DNA of 40,938 bases, taken from Candidatus Neomarinimicrobiota bacterium. Lineage in GTDB: Bacteria; Fidelibacterota; Marinisomatia; Marinisomatales; S15-B10. Position 1 is the stretch's first letter. Every line of letters starts with the position of its first letter. The stretch lies in NCBI GenBank assembly GCA_036476315.1, contig JAZGBI010000086.1, positions 1 to 40,938 of the forward strand. Direction: 5' to 3'. Positions 1-7,314 of the stretch are shown here, piece by piece. Below the pieces are notes generated by a model. The model worked only from the letters and a program-made list of their open reading frames with translations. It searched no databases and was not told the DNA's origin. Both the position numbers and the translations under genes were made by a program.

Positions 1-2698
1 TGTTTGTGGGAGAAGAAACAGTCGAGGAGATGGTTACGGTAGGAACTGTGACATCCACCGTCACCCCGTCAGACGTAACGACTGAGCTTGTGTTGCCTGC
101 GGCGTCCTTGGCACGAACCGACACGTAATACGTCGTCCCATCTGTTAAGCTCAGGGAAGACGCCGAGGCGGAAGTGCTACTACCTGCGCTAGTCCAGTCC
201 TGCACGTCTGTCCCACCGGAGGTTGTGCCGATGGCCCACTCATACGAGGTAACACCCACGTTGTCGGTGAAACCGCTCCAGTTCGCCTGAATCGTTGAGG
301 CCGAGTTCTGGTAGTCAACGTCCGCAGCCACGCCGTCAGATACCACCGCGGAACCTGCCGATGGAGCACTCTCCTCCACTGGATTCAGCTTCAGCACGAA
401 GACGTCGTCTTGGCCGTTGTGGAACCTATCATAGGCCCCGGACGTTGTCGGAAAGTCGGTCGAATACACATCCCCGGTCACGTACACATTGCCACTGGCG
501 TCCAATGCCAGTGAATAGCCAACTTCGTTACTACCACCTCCTACAAGGGTGGAGTAGACAAGGCCGCTGCCACTTGAATTCAGCTTGGCTACGAAAACAT
601 CGGCCGTCCCGAAGAGAGTCGTGTCATAGGCTGCAGATGTGGTCCCGAAGTCTGTGGACTGTGTGGACCCAGTCACGTAGGCGTTTCCACTGGAGTCCAC
701 CGCCAGCGAACGTCCAGTATCTGTTGTGCTCCCCTTTAGGAACGTAGAATAGATCAGACTGGTGCCGGTTGAGTTCAGCTTCGTCACGAAAACGTCCCTG
801 GGACCGCCGAAAGATGTCTGATAGGCCCCGGATGTGGTGGGAAAGCTTGAGGACTCGGTGTATCCGCTCACATACGAGTTTCCGCTTGTGTCCAATGCAA
901 GGGAAAGGCCCCAATCTACACCACTCCCCCCCAGGAAGGTGGAGTAGGTCAGGCCAGTTCCGGTTGAGTTCAGCTTCGCCACGAAGACATCGTAGGCGCC
1001 GTTGTGGGACGTGTCATAGGCTCCGGATGTGGTCGGAAAGTCGGTGGAATTCGTATAGCCAGTCACGTAGGCGTTGCCGCTAGTGTCCAACGCCAGCGAC
1101 TGACCAAGATCGTTACTGTTTCCCCCTAAGAAAGTAGAGTAGATGAGGCTCGTGCCGGTTGAGTTGAGCTTAGCTATGAAAACATCCTGACTTCCGTTGT
1201 GGGAGGTGTCATAGGCTCCGGATGTGGTCGGAAAGTCGGTGGAATTCGTATAGCCAGTCACGTAGGCGTTGCCGCTAGTGTCCAACGCCAGCGACATAGC
1301 AACATCGCCACTGCCGCTCCCTAGAAGAGTAGAGTAAATGAGGCTACTGCCGGTTGAGTTCAGCTTGGCTACGAAAACGTCGTACGACCCACCGTTCCAG
1401 GACGTGTCATATGCACCGGACGTGGTGGGAAAACCTGAGCCGGCCCAACCAGTGACGTAGACGTTACCGCTGTTGTCCACCGCCAGCGAACGACCGAAAT
1501 CACTACCGCCGACCCCCAGGAAAGTGGAGTAGACAAGGCTGCCGCCGGTTGAACTCAACTTAGCTACGAAGGCATCGTAACTTCCACCCGGGTGCGACGT
1601 GTCATAGGCCCCGGATGTGGTGGGAAAGCTGCTTGAATACGTATACCCGGTCACGTAGACATTGCCACTGGTGTCCAATGCCAGGGACTGGGCCTTGTCG
1701 GATGCACTACTCCCCAGGAAGGTGGAGTAGATAAGGGGATCAATGACAAGAGCCAGATGTGGGTAAGCGGTCTCCACTTCAAATCCAACAGAACCATCCT
1801 CCCTCAACACAAACCTTCCTGGCACTTCTTCCTTTCCACCGCTTGCTTCCTGGTATGCCAATAGCTGACCGTGTATAACGACACCAAGGCTCGTGCCCAG
1901 AGCCAGGTCCCCTTCCCGGGTCATCCAGACATCCTCAGGCCCATCAAAACGCAGCCTCACCTGGGCCAGGTCCGCGCCTGGCTTTACCACCAAGTCATAC
2001 CTCAGGTACCCACCGTCCATGTGTACCCTCGCACTGATGCCCGGGTAGACCTCCTCCATCACCACCTCTTGAAACAGAGGAACGAAACTGGCCCACCTGG
2101 AGGGGTCGTTGCCGATGAAGTAATTGTGATAGGCCTGGGAAAGACCACGGCCTGCAACCTCGCTAGCCAGCCCTCCTTCAAACTCCATCCTTACCACATG
2201 ACCGACCCGGCGGATCCCCTCAAGAGTCTCACGTTCCCACGGTGGACTGTGCGAATGCTTTAGATCACCCGCTTCTCCTCCACTCTCCACACGGTAGAAG
2301 TCATACACGATTCCCGAATCGGTGATCCAGGCAACCATACCCCCAAGTCTAACCTGATATCTCACCACTTCAGGCCATTGGCCACGGTTTTCCACGAAGA
2401 CAGGCCTGTTTGCATGACTCAACTGGTCCGTTACTTCAGGGATCACATCCCTAGGCCTTTCCGGTATGGACCATCTCATCGTCTCTGGGGGGATCCACCT
2501 GGGCTGCTTGATACCGAGTAGAGTGGGTAATGGAAAGTAGTTCTTCCCTATTTCCGCTGTATTGCGTAGGGCGTCCTGATCTGCCGGCTGCAAGAACGAC
2601 AGGAACGCTTCGTGCGGGATGCTCGCATCCTCCGTCGATCCGAGCGCCATGGAACCTACAGTCAGGAGCCAGACGAGAACCGCTATCCTACCTTGCAA
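1..2698 (-). CDS. Secreted SBBP beta-propeller repeat protein (3' end beyond left edge)
   Basis: The frame is open from a TTG at 2698 to the left edge, so the C-terminus is missing. The TTG has a good Shine-Dalgarno (AAGGGGGTG) and starts inside the end of the upstream lipoprotein gene. It opens a signal peptide (IAVLVWLLTVGSMALGS). About residues 80-330 form the N-terminal region seen in SBBP proteins, with the FVENRGQWPE motif. Seven SBBP repeats of about 65 residues follow, each with a (L/V)xYSTFLG strand, a GNxYVTGYT strand and FPTTSGAYD. Last visible are a fibronectin-like segment (WAIGTTSGGTDVQDW) and the start of an Ig-like segment. The protein is probably an extracellular or surface-anchored propeller; ligand unknown. 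The neighbouring cohesin lipoprotein suggests surface display. A C-terminal sorting or dockerin domain would lie outside the window. Confidence 0.85.
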   Translation of the reverse strand, partial: MQGRIAVLVWLLTVGSMALGSTEDASIPHEAFLSFLQPADQDALRNTAEIGKNYFPLPTLLGIKQPRWIPPETMRWSIPERPRDVIPEVTDQLSHANRPVFVENRGQWPEVVRYQVRLGGMVAWITDSGIVYDFYRVESGGEAGDLKHSHSPPWERETLEGIRRVGHVVRMEFEGGLASEVAGRGLSQAYHNYFIGNDPSRWASFVPLFQEVVMEEVYPGISARVHMDGGYLRYDLVVKPGADLAQVRLRFDGPEDVWMTREGDLALGTSLGVVIHGQLLAYQEASGGKEEVPGRFVLREDGSVGFEVETAYPHLALVIDPLIYSTFLGSSASDKAQSLALDTSGNVYVTGYTYSSSFPTTSGAYDTSHPGGSYDAFVAKLSSTGGSLVYSTFLGVGGSDFGRSLAVDNSGNVYVTGWAGSGFPTTSGAYDTSWNGGSYDVFVAKLNSTGSSLIYSTLLGSGSGDVAMSLALDTSGNAYVTGYTNSTDFPTTSGAYDTSHNGSQDVFIAKLNSTGTSLIYSTFLGGNSNDLGQSLALDTSGNAYVTGYTNSTDFPTTSGAYDTSHNGAYDVFVAKLNSTGTGLTYSTFLGGSGVDWGLSLALDTSGNSYVSGYTESSSFPTTSGAYQTSFGGPRDVFVTKLNSTGTSLIYSTFLKGSTTDTGRSLAVDSSGNAYVTGSTQSTDFGTTSAAYDTTLFGTADVFVAKLNSSGSGLVYSTLVGGGSNEVGYSLALDASGNVYVTGDVYSTDFPTTSGAYDRFHNGQDDVFVLKLNPVEESAPSAGSAVVSDGVAADVDYQNSASTIQANWSGFTDNVGVTSYEWAIGTTSGGTDVQDWTSAGSSTSASASSLSLTDGTTYYVSVRAKDAAGNTSSVVTSDGVTVDVTVPTVTISSTVSSPTN

Positions 2699-3227
2699 CG
2701 ATCACCCCCTTACCAAAACCCAGAATCTCGATAACGTCACCATCCTGATCTACGAGTTCACACACCTGGGTGTACTGAAGGGTCGACTCGCCCTGCGCCG
2801 TCGTGCCGAACACAAGGTTCGCCAGACTACCCGTGCCCGAAACAGAAGCGCTGTCGGTTCCCAGGTAGATCGTATGGATGTCAAGAATGCCTGATGCCGG
2901 GTCATCTTCATAGAAGAACAGCGGAGGGCCGCTTCCCTCAAGGAAATCCCCGGGCTTCACAGAGGTCAATGACAGGTTCGCATTGTCATAGGTTAACTGG
3001 ATGTGAGCACCCGTCATGCTGTCTACCTCCATGGCAAACACCCGGATACTGACACTGTTGCCCGTGTTGACAGAGATACTATCGGGAAAGAAAACAAGAG
3101 CAGGGGGCAGGATCCCTTCTTCTTCAGCTGCCTCAATATCCAGAGGGTTCTCAAATTCCCCTGTGGGAACCTCGCAGCTGAGAATGAGAACCACCCCGGC
3201 CGGCAATGCCCACTTAATCCAGCGCAA
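2688..3227 (-). CDS. Cohesin-domain lipoprotein
   Basis: A 179-residue protein starting with TTG (TGAGG Shine-Dalgarno about 8 bases upstream), overlapping the preceding gene by 14 bases. The N-terminus is a lipoprotein signal (ALPAGVVLILSC, Cys about 18), so the protein is probably anchored in a membrane by lipid. Residues about 40-175 look like a cohesin/type-III dockerin-binding fold: a beta-rich stretch with SVNTGNSVSIRVFAMEV, then IQLTYDNANLSL and a late VFGTTAQGESTLQY strand. Such domains bind dockerins in cellulosomes, but many non-cellulolytic bacteria carry single cohesins of unknown partner. It lies between a CsgG-like protein and an SBBP protein in one operon. The domain call is by pattern only. 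Confidence 0.75.
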   Translation of the reverse strand: MRWIKWALPAGVVLILSCEVPTGEFENPLDIEAAEEEGILPPALVFFPDSISVNTGNSVSIRVFAMEVDSMTGAHIQLTYDNANLSLTSVKPGDFLEGSGPPLFFYEDDPASGILDIHTIYLGTDSASVSGTGSLANLVFGTTAQGESTLQYTQVCELVDQDGDVIEILGFGKGVIVAR

Positions 3228-4245
3228 TGGACAGCCTCAGTTGTGCTTGTTGATGTTTGGGATCAAAGGCGAATTGAAGAGAGGTAGACGAGTTGGCCTG
3301 ATCAGTTAATCTTGGTCCAACCAAATAGGCATGGATCACATTCCCCAGCCAAAGACCTGCTGCAGCGTACGCCAGCATCGTTATCTGGTCATTAGCTGTT
3401 GTCATCTCGTTAAGGCTGTCTTTTGCCTTAGCCTTGTAGTCGGCAACGAGTTGTGGGTCAGTTGCATTGTTATATTCGGTTTGAAAGACATCATAATCAT
3501 CGTTTGCTGACTGATAAGCGGTGTAACTGACATAAGTAAGTCCACCTACAGCGAGCTCGGAGAGTATCCATCCAAACGCCCACATTGTCTTCTCTGCATA
3601 GAACTGTCCAAGCCCTGGGAAGACCAGCGATCTCATCATGGCTCCCATTCTCGTCTTTACCACAGGAACCGGCTGGGCACCTGCAAAAGATTTGGCTCCT
3701 AACTTTCGGCGTTCTATCAGCTCCTCAGGTGGCTCCATATCAACCATCTGATATGCAAGGAATTCAATCTCAATGATCAAACCATCCACCTGGCCTACGT
3801 AAGAGACATTTCTCGTGCGAATAGACTCACCCGTTTCTACTGAGATCATTCTGGCATCGATTGTGAAAGTCTCACCAACCTTCCCAATGGCGCCACCAAA
3901 CATCTGCTGGACGCCGAGAAGTTGTCCCACTTCAACAGCGCATTCATCGCTAGTACAGCCCGTTTGCTGAAAGCCCTGCTCCTGAAGAACCTCCTCCATC
4001 ATTCTCCGTTCGACTAACCGCACGCCACCGGTATTGGCGATTGAGCTCCTGAAGCGGTCCGTCAATGTCTGGGCTTCAAGCTGGGAGATACCCCTCCCCT
4101 CAAAATCCACCACAGCCACAGTGGGACGGGTATCTTGGGCACAAACAGCCGAAAAAATGAGTGTGAGCACAGGCAGAATGGACGTAGCTGGTCCGAGCGG
4201 GCCTCTCCAAAACACCGATGACCAGATGTCCTTGAAATATTTCAT
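3214..4245 (-). CDS. CsgG-like N-terminal domain fused to DUF5683-type membrane domain
   Basis: A 343-residue envelope protein and the first gene of a three-gene operon. A signal peptide ends near SAVCAQD (about residue 37). Residues about 40-165 resemble the CsgG/LpoB/FlgO-like fold: TVAVVDFEGRG at the start, LVERRMMEEVLQEQG, then VGQLLGVQQMFGGAIGKVG. Residues about 200-320 carry the DUF5683-like pattern MMRSLVFPGLGQFYAEK followed by two membrane segments. This architecture is common in FCB-group bacteria and its function is not known. The downstream lipoprotein gene overlaps its 3' end by 14 bases, so the two are probably translationally coupled. Confidence 0.75.
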   Translation of the reverse strand: MKYFKDIWSSVFWRGPLGPATSILPVLTLIFSAVCAQDTRPTVAVVDFEGRGISQLEAQTLTDRFRSSIANTGGVRLVERRMMEEVLQEQGFQQTGCTSDECAVEVGQLLGVQQMFGGAIGKVGETFTIDARMISVETGESIRTRNVSYVGQVDGLIIEIEFLAYQMVDMEPPEELIERRKLGAKSFAGAQPVPVVKTRMGAMMRSLVFPGLGQFYAEKTMWAFGWILSELAVGGLTYVSYTAYQSANDDYDVFQTEYNNATDPQLVADYKAKAKDSLNEMTTANDQITMLAYAAAGLWLGNVIHAYLVGPRLTDQANSSTSLQFAFDPKHQQAQLRLSIALD

Positions 4246-4280
4246 GAGATCAGAACTAATGAAAGCACCCTTAATTGAAG

Positions 4281-4309
4281 TTTAAACACGAGTAATTCAA
4301 ACGCAACAA
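4281..4309 (-). promoter_or_regulatory. Possible sigma70-type promoter of the envelope operon
   Basis: On the minus strand TTGTTG is followed after exactly 17 bases by TTTAAA, about 35 bases upstream of the CsgG-like start codon. Both hexamers are only moderate matches, so this is a plausible reading and nothing more. Confidence 0.35.
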
Positions 4310-4482
4310 AAAACTGTCCGCACGATCGGTGCTAAAACACGCCAGAGTCACGGGAGAGATATGCAAAATCGGTGTATCCACGCGCCACAAAATCGATAGT
4401 CTTCGTGGGAGTGCTAACCTGCAACCCGGTGTGGTGTTCCCCAAAAACCGCTACAAGTCTGGCGTCATTACGAGAGGAAGGA

Positions 4483-5763
4483 TCATTCCTTGTTTCTCTT
4501 AACGACCACCAGAGTAATATCATCCATCTGGGGGGCGTCGCCAGCATGGGACCGAACAGCCGAGACAATTCCATCAATGAGCTCCTCCGAGGAAACGTCC
4601 AAGTTGTCCTTCACAACCTCCTCAAGACGTTCTTCCCCGAATTCTTCCTCATGGGCATCCATGGCTTCAGTCACTCCGTCTGAATAAACCACAAGCACGT
4701 CACCGGGAGCAAAGGAGATCGAGTCTTCTTCAAAGGATGAATCCTGCATAAACCCCAGGACAATTCCCCCCGTAGCCAGACGTCTGGGATCATCCTTACG
4801 TGAAAAGAGAATGGGATTATCGTGACCGGCATTGACGTAACGCATTCGACTCTCTTCGGGATCGAGAATCCCGTAGAACAGGGTCACAAATTTTTGAACG
4901 TCTGTAGACTGCCAGAGCAGTTCGTTTGACCGCTCGATGCACTCAGCACAAGAGTGAGTGGGACGCGTGAGACCCCGGAGCGTGGCCTGAACGTTTGCCA
5001 TGAGTAGCGCCGCTGGAAATCCCTTCCCGGATACATCGCCCAAACAGAGTGCCAGTTCCCGGTCATTCACGGGAATGAAATCGTAGTAGTCACCCCCCAC
5101 TTCCTGGGCCGGGATACTCTTACCGGCAATGTCATACCCGGCAATTCGCGGATTTTCATGGGGCAGCAAATGCATCTGAATCTCATAGGCAACCCTCAAC
5201 TCCTGTTCCATGCGGAGGAGCTGCTGTTCTTCTTCATATAAACGGGCATTCTCAATGACCTGCGCAGATTGGGTGGCAATGATGGATAGCAGCCGCTGAT
5301 CTTCCGCACTGAAGCCTTCTTCCCCCCGCTTGTTGAACACATTCAACAGACCGATCATATGGCCTTTCAGCCGAAGCGGGACGCTCAATAGCGATCGAAC
5401 TGGAAAGTCCTGTTTAGCCGTGCCACGAAAGCGATCATCCTTCTGAAAGTCAGTAACAAGAAGGGGGACCTGATTTTTCAGCATCCAGCCCGAAAGTTGA
5501 ACGCCGAAATGGTAAGGAACTATATCTGACCTGGACTCCATCTTGCGGACCATGGTTCGGAAAGGACTGTCTGGTACTTCCTCGTCAAGCAATAAGACTG
5601 CACCCTGTTCCACCTTCAGGTGCTTCACACACTTCTGAATAATGAGTTCCACCACATCGTCCAGCTCCCGGGCGCTACCGACAGCAAGGGCGATTTCGTT
5701 CAATATGGCGAGTTCCTCTACTGCTTTGCGCAGTCGCTGGAGTTCGTCAAGCCGTGTGGTCAT
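4483..5763 (-). CDS. GAF-PP2C (SpoIIE/RsbU-type) phosphatase
   Basis: A 426-residue protein. A short helical N-terminus is followed by a GAF domain (about 20-180; SLLSVPLRLKGHMIGLLNVFN, then QSAQVIENARLYEEE). The PP2C-like SpoIIE domain (about 210-424) has the metal-site motifs VGGDYYDFI, LGDVSGKG, YSDGVTEA and MDDITLV. The family dephosphorylates STAS anti-anti-sigma proteins, so the adjacent STAS protein is its expected substrate. The GAF domain probably senses the input. It is the last gene of the kinase-phosphatase-RsbW-STAS operon, 35 bases behind the STAS gene, with AGAAGGG before the ATG. Confidence 0.9.
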   Translation of the reverse strand: MTTRLDELQRLRKAVEELAILNEIALAVGSARELDDVVELIIQKCVKHLKVEQGAVLLLDEEVPDSPFRTMVRKMESRSDIVPYHFGVQLSGWMLKNQVPLLVTDFQKDDRFRGTAKQDFPVRSLLSVPLRLKGHMIGLLNVFNKRGEEGFSAEDQRLLSIIATQSAQVIENARLYEEEQQLLRMEQELRVAYEIQMHLLPHENPRIAGYDIAGKSIPAQEVGGDYYDFIPVNDRELALCLGDVSGKGFPAALLMANVQATLRGLTRPTHSCAECIERSNELLWQSTDVQKFVTLFYGILDPEESRMRYVNAGHDNPILFSRKDDPRRLATGGIVLGFMQDSSFEEDSISFAPGDVLVVYSDGVTEAMDAHEEEFGEERLEEVVKDNLDVSSEELIDGIVSAVRSHAGDAPQMDDITLVVVKRNKE

Positions 5764-5798
5764 TTCCCTTCTCCCTGGTGAACGGGTCGCTCAACCGC

Positions 5799-6143
5799 CT
5801 ACTCTTTCTTATAACTCTCCACAGCCTTCTCCACCGTCTCGAAGCTCTGGAACACCTGGATGAGTTGCGTTGCCATGAAGACGCTGTAGATCTTTCTGGT
5901 AGGACGGGCGATCTTCAAATCCCCCCCTGCATTACGCAGGGAAGTGTAGGAAGCAAGCAACGACCCGAGCCCGGTACTGCTAAACCATTTCACCTTTCCC
6001 ATGTCCACCACGATCTCCTTTTGACCTTTTTCAATGAGATCCTTTATGTACGGATGCAAGAGGACGCTCTGCGGACCGTTAATCATCCTGCCGGAAAGGG
6101 TCAATACAGTAACATCGCCTTTAGTGCTCTCTTTTATTTTCAT
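5799..6143 (-). CDS. STAS-domain anti-sigma factor antagonist (RsbV/SpoIIAA-like)
   Basis: A 114-residue single STAS domain. The phosphorylation loop KWFSSTGLGSLL is intact, with Ser56 just before TGLG as the expected target. The family binds and sequesters an RsbW-type kinase when unphosphorylated. Its ATG overlaps the stop of the RsbW-like gene by ATGA, so the two are made together, as expected for a binding pair. The usual D or N in the loop before the serine pair is replaced by W-F, a modest difference from Bacillus RsbV. Confidence 0.9.
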   Translation of the reverse strand: MKIKESTKGDVTVLTLSGRMINGPQSVLLHPYIKDLIEKGQKEIVVDMGKVKWFSSTGLGSLLASYTSLRNAGGDLKIARPTRKIYSVFMATQLIQVFQSFETVEKAVESYKKE

Positions 6144-6598
6144 CCCGATCTCTTCCTCTCTTTTTTGGTCCTTGGCTTAAGGTATTTAATCAACGTGAGC
6201 TCATTTATGTTCTCTGGTTTTCTCTCATAGCGCACATCATCCATCAACACTTTCATGAGGGGAATTCCAAGTCCGCCATTCTTGTATTGCATGAAGTCCT
6301 GGTTGATGTCAAACGGTTCAATACTATCAAATTCAAATACCTCTCCCTTGTCTCTAATTACTGCCTTGATGGATTTTTCGTCGATCCGGATCTCCAGATG
6401 ACACCGGGCTTGATCTTCCGTGGTGCTGCCGTGACGCAACACATTGTGACAGGCTTCCGACACGGCCATCTCCACCAGGTCCGCGTCCGAATTACCCAGA
6501 CCGTGCTGCCTTGAGATAAAATGGATCAGTTCCCGGGTTTGATGGAAGTGCTTCCGGCTTGACGAAATGGTGATCCTGTAAACGGGACTAGCCGACAT
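6140..6598 (-). CDS. RsbW-like anti-sigma factor / serine kinase (HATPase_c_2)
   Basis: A 152-residue protein with the small GHKL ATPase fold of anti-sigma kinases. The N box is VEMAVSEACHNVLRHG (E48, N52). The G1 box is IRDKGEVFEF (D83, G85), and the G2 box is NGGLGIPLMKVLMDDV (about 107-122). In the family it binds a sigma factor or other partner and phosphorylates the STAS protein. The gene starts inside the last codons of the PP2C gene (11-base overlap) and overlaps the STAS gene by 4 bases. No sigma factor gene is in the window, so the partner is unknown. Confidence 0.9.
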   Translation of the reverse strand: MSASPVYRITISSSRKHFHQTRELIHFISRQHGLGNSDADLVEMAVSEACHNVLRHGSTTEDQARCHLEIRIDEKSIKAVIRDKGEVFEFDSIEPFDINQDFMQYKNGGLGIPLMKVLMDDVRYERKPENINELTLIKYLKPRTKKERKRSG

Positions 6599-7313
6599 AT
6601 ATCACCTGGACCGTAATGTTGTCAGCCCCACCGTTCTGTCTGGCGAGGTCGATGAATTCCGCCACAGCATCATCAGGCCCCTCATGAGCCAGAATCTCAT
6701 GGAGTCGATTCCTGGAGACTGAGCCCCATAGTCCGTCCGAGCAGAGGAGAAACCGGTCGCCGGGAGACAGGCTAAGGGACTCTTCCCTGATGTTAACATT
6801 GACGTCGGCCTGAGCCCCCAGCGCTTCCGTGACAATATTCTTGTTGGGATGACTTTCCGCCTGTTCTTTCGAAATAAGCCCCTCATCGACCATTTCCTGA
6901 ACCAGGGACTGGTCCTTGGTAAGTTGCATCAATTCACCATCGTGTAAATAGTAAGCCCGGCTGTCTCCCACATGGGCAAGGTATGCACTCTCCTCCTGAA
7001 TGACCAGCGCCACGCAGGTCGACGCCATCATAGCTTTACGGTAAACACCGACTTTTTCTCGGAAAATCGCTTCATTTATCTCTGTGAGGACTTTCTGGAG
7101 AAAACCGGGTGTGTCTTCAGGATCTCTTTCGGAGAATCTTTCTTTCAATTGATCAACCGTTGACTGGCTCGCAAATTGTCCCCCCTCTTCATGACCCAAT
7201 CCATCGGCTACCACGAAGAGATCGCCCCAGTCACAGTGAATGTGGGACCACCGATCCTGGTTCACTTTCCTAACGAGACCGATGTCAGAATTGCCGGAAA
7301 ACGACAGCCTCAT
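6588..7313 (-). CDS. PP2C-family Ser/Thr protein phosphatase (Stp/PrpC-like)
   Basis: A 241-residue complete PP2C domain without membrane segments. It has GLVRKVNQDRW near the start, the metal-site VVADGLGHEEGG, AHVGDSRAYY, LLCSDGLWGSV and the terminal GGADNITVQVIYV. The ATG lies one base after the stop of the large kinase gene, so it is the natural phosphatase partner of that kinase. It is expected to be cytoplasmic and Mn/Mg-dependent. It probably reverses phosphorylation by the kinase, as PrpC does for PrkC. Confidence 0.93.
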   Translation of the reverse strand: MRLSFSGNSDIGLVRKVNQDRWSHIHCDWGDLFVVADGLGHEEGGQFASQSTVDQLKERFSERDPEDTPGFLQKVLTEINEAIFREKVGVYRKAMMASTCVALVIQEESAYLAHVGDSRAYYLHDGELMQLTKDQSLVQEMVDEGLISKEQAESHPNKNIVTEALGAQADVNVNIREESLSLSPGDRFLLCSDGLWGSVSRNRLHEILAHEGPDDAVAEFIDLARQNGGADNITVQVIYVG

Positions 7314-7314
7314 T

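Noticed and set aside
1871-2263. Plus-strand 130-codon ORF
   Set aside because: It is the antisense of the conserved N-terminal region of the SBBP protein and resembles no family.
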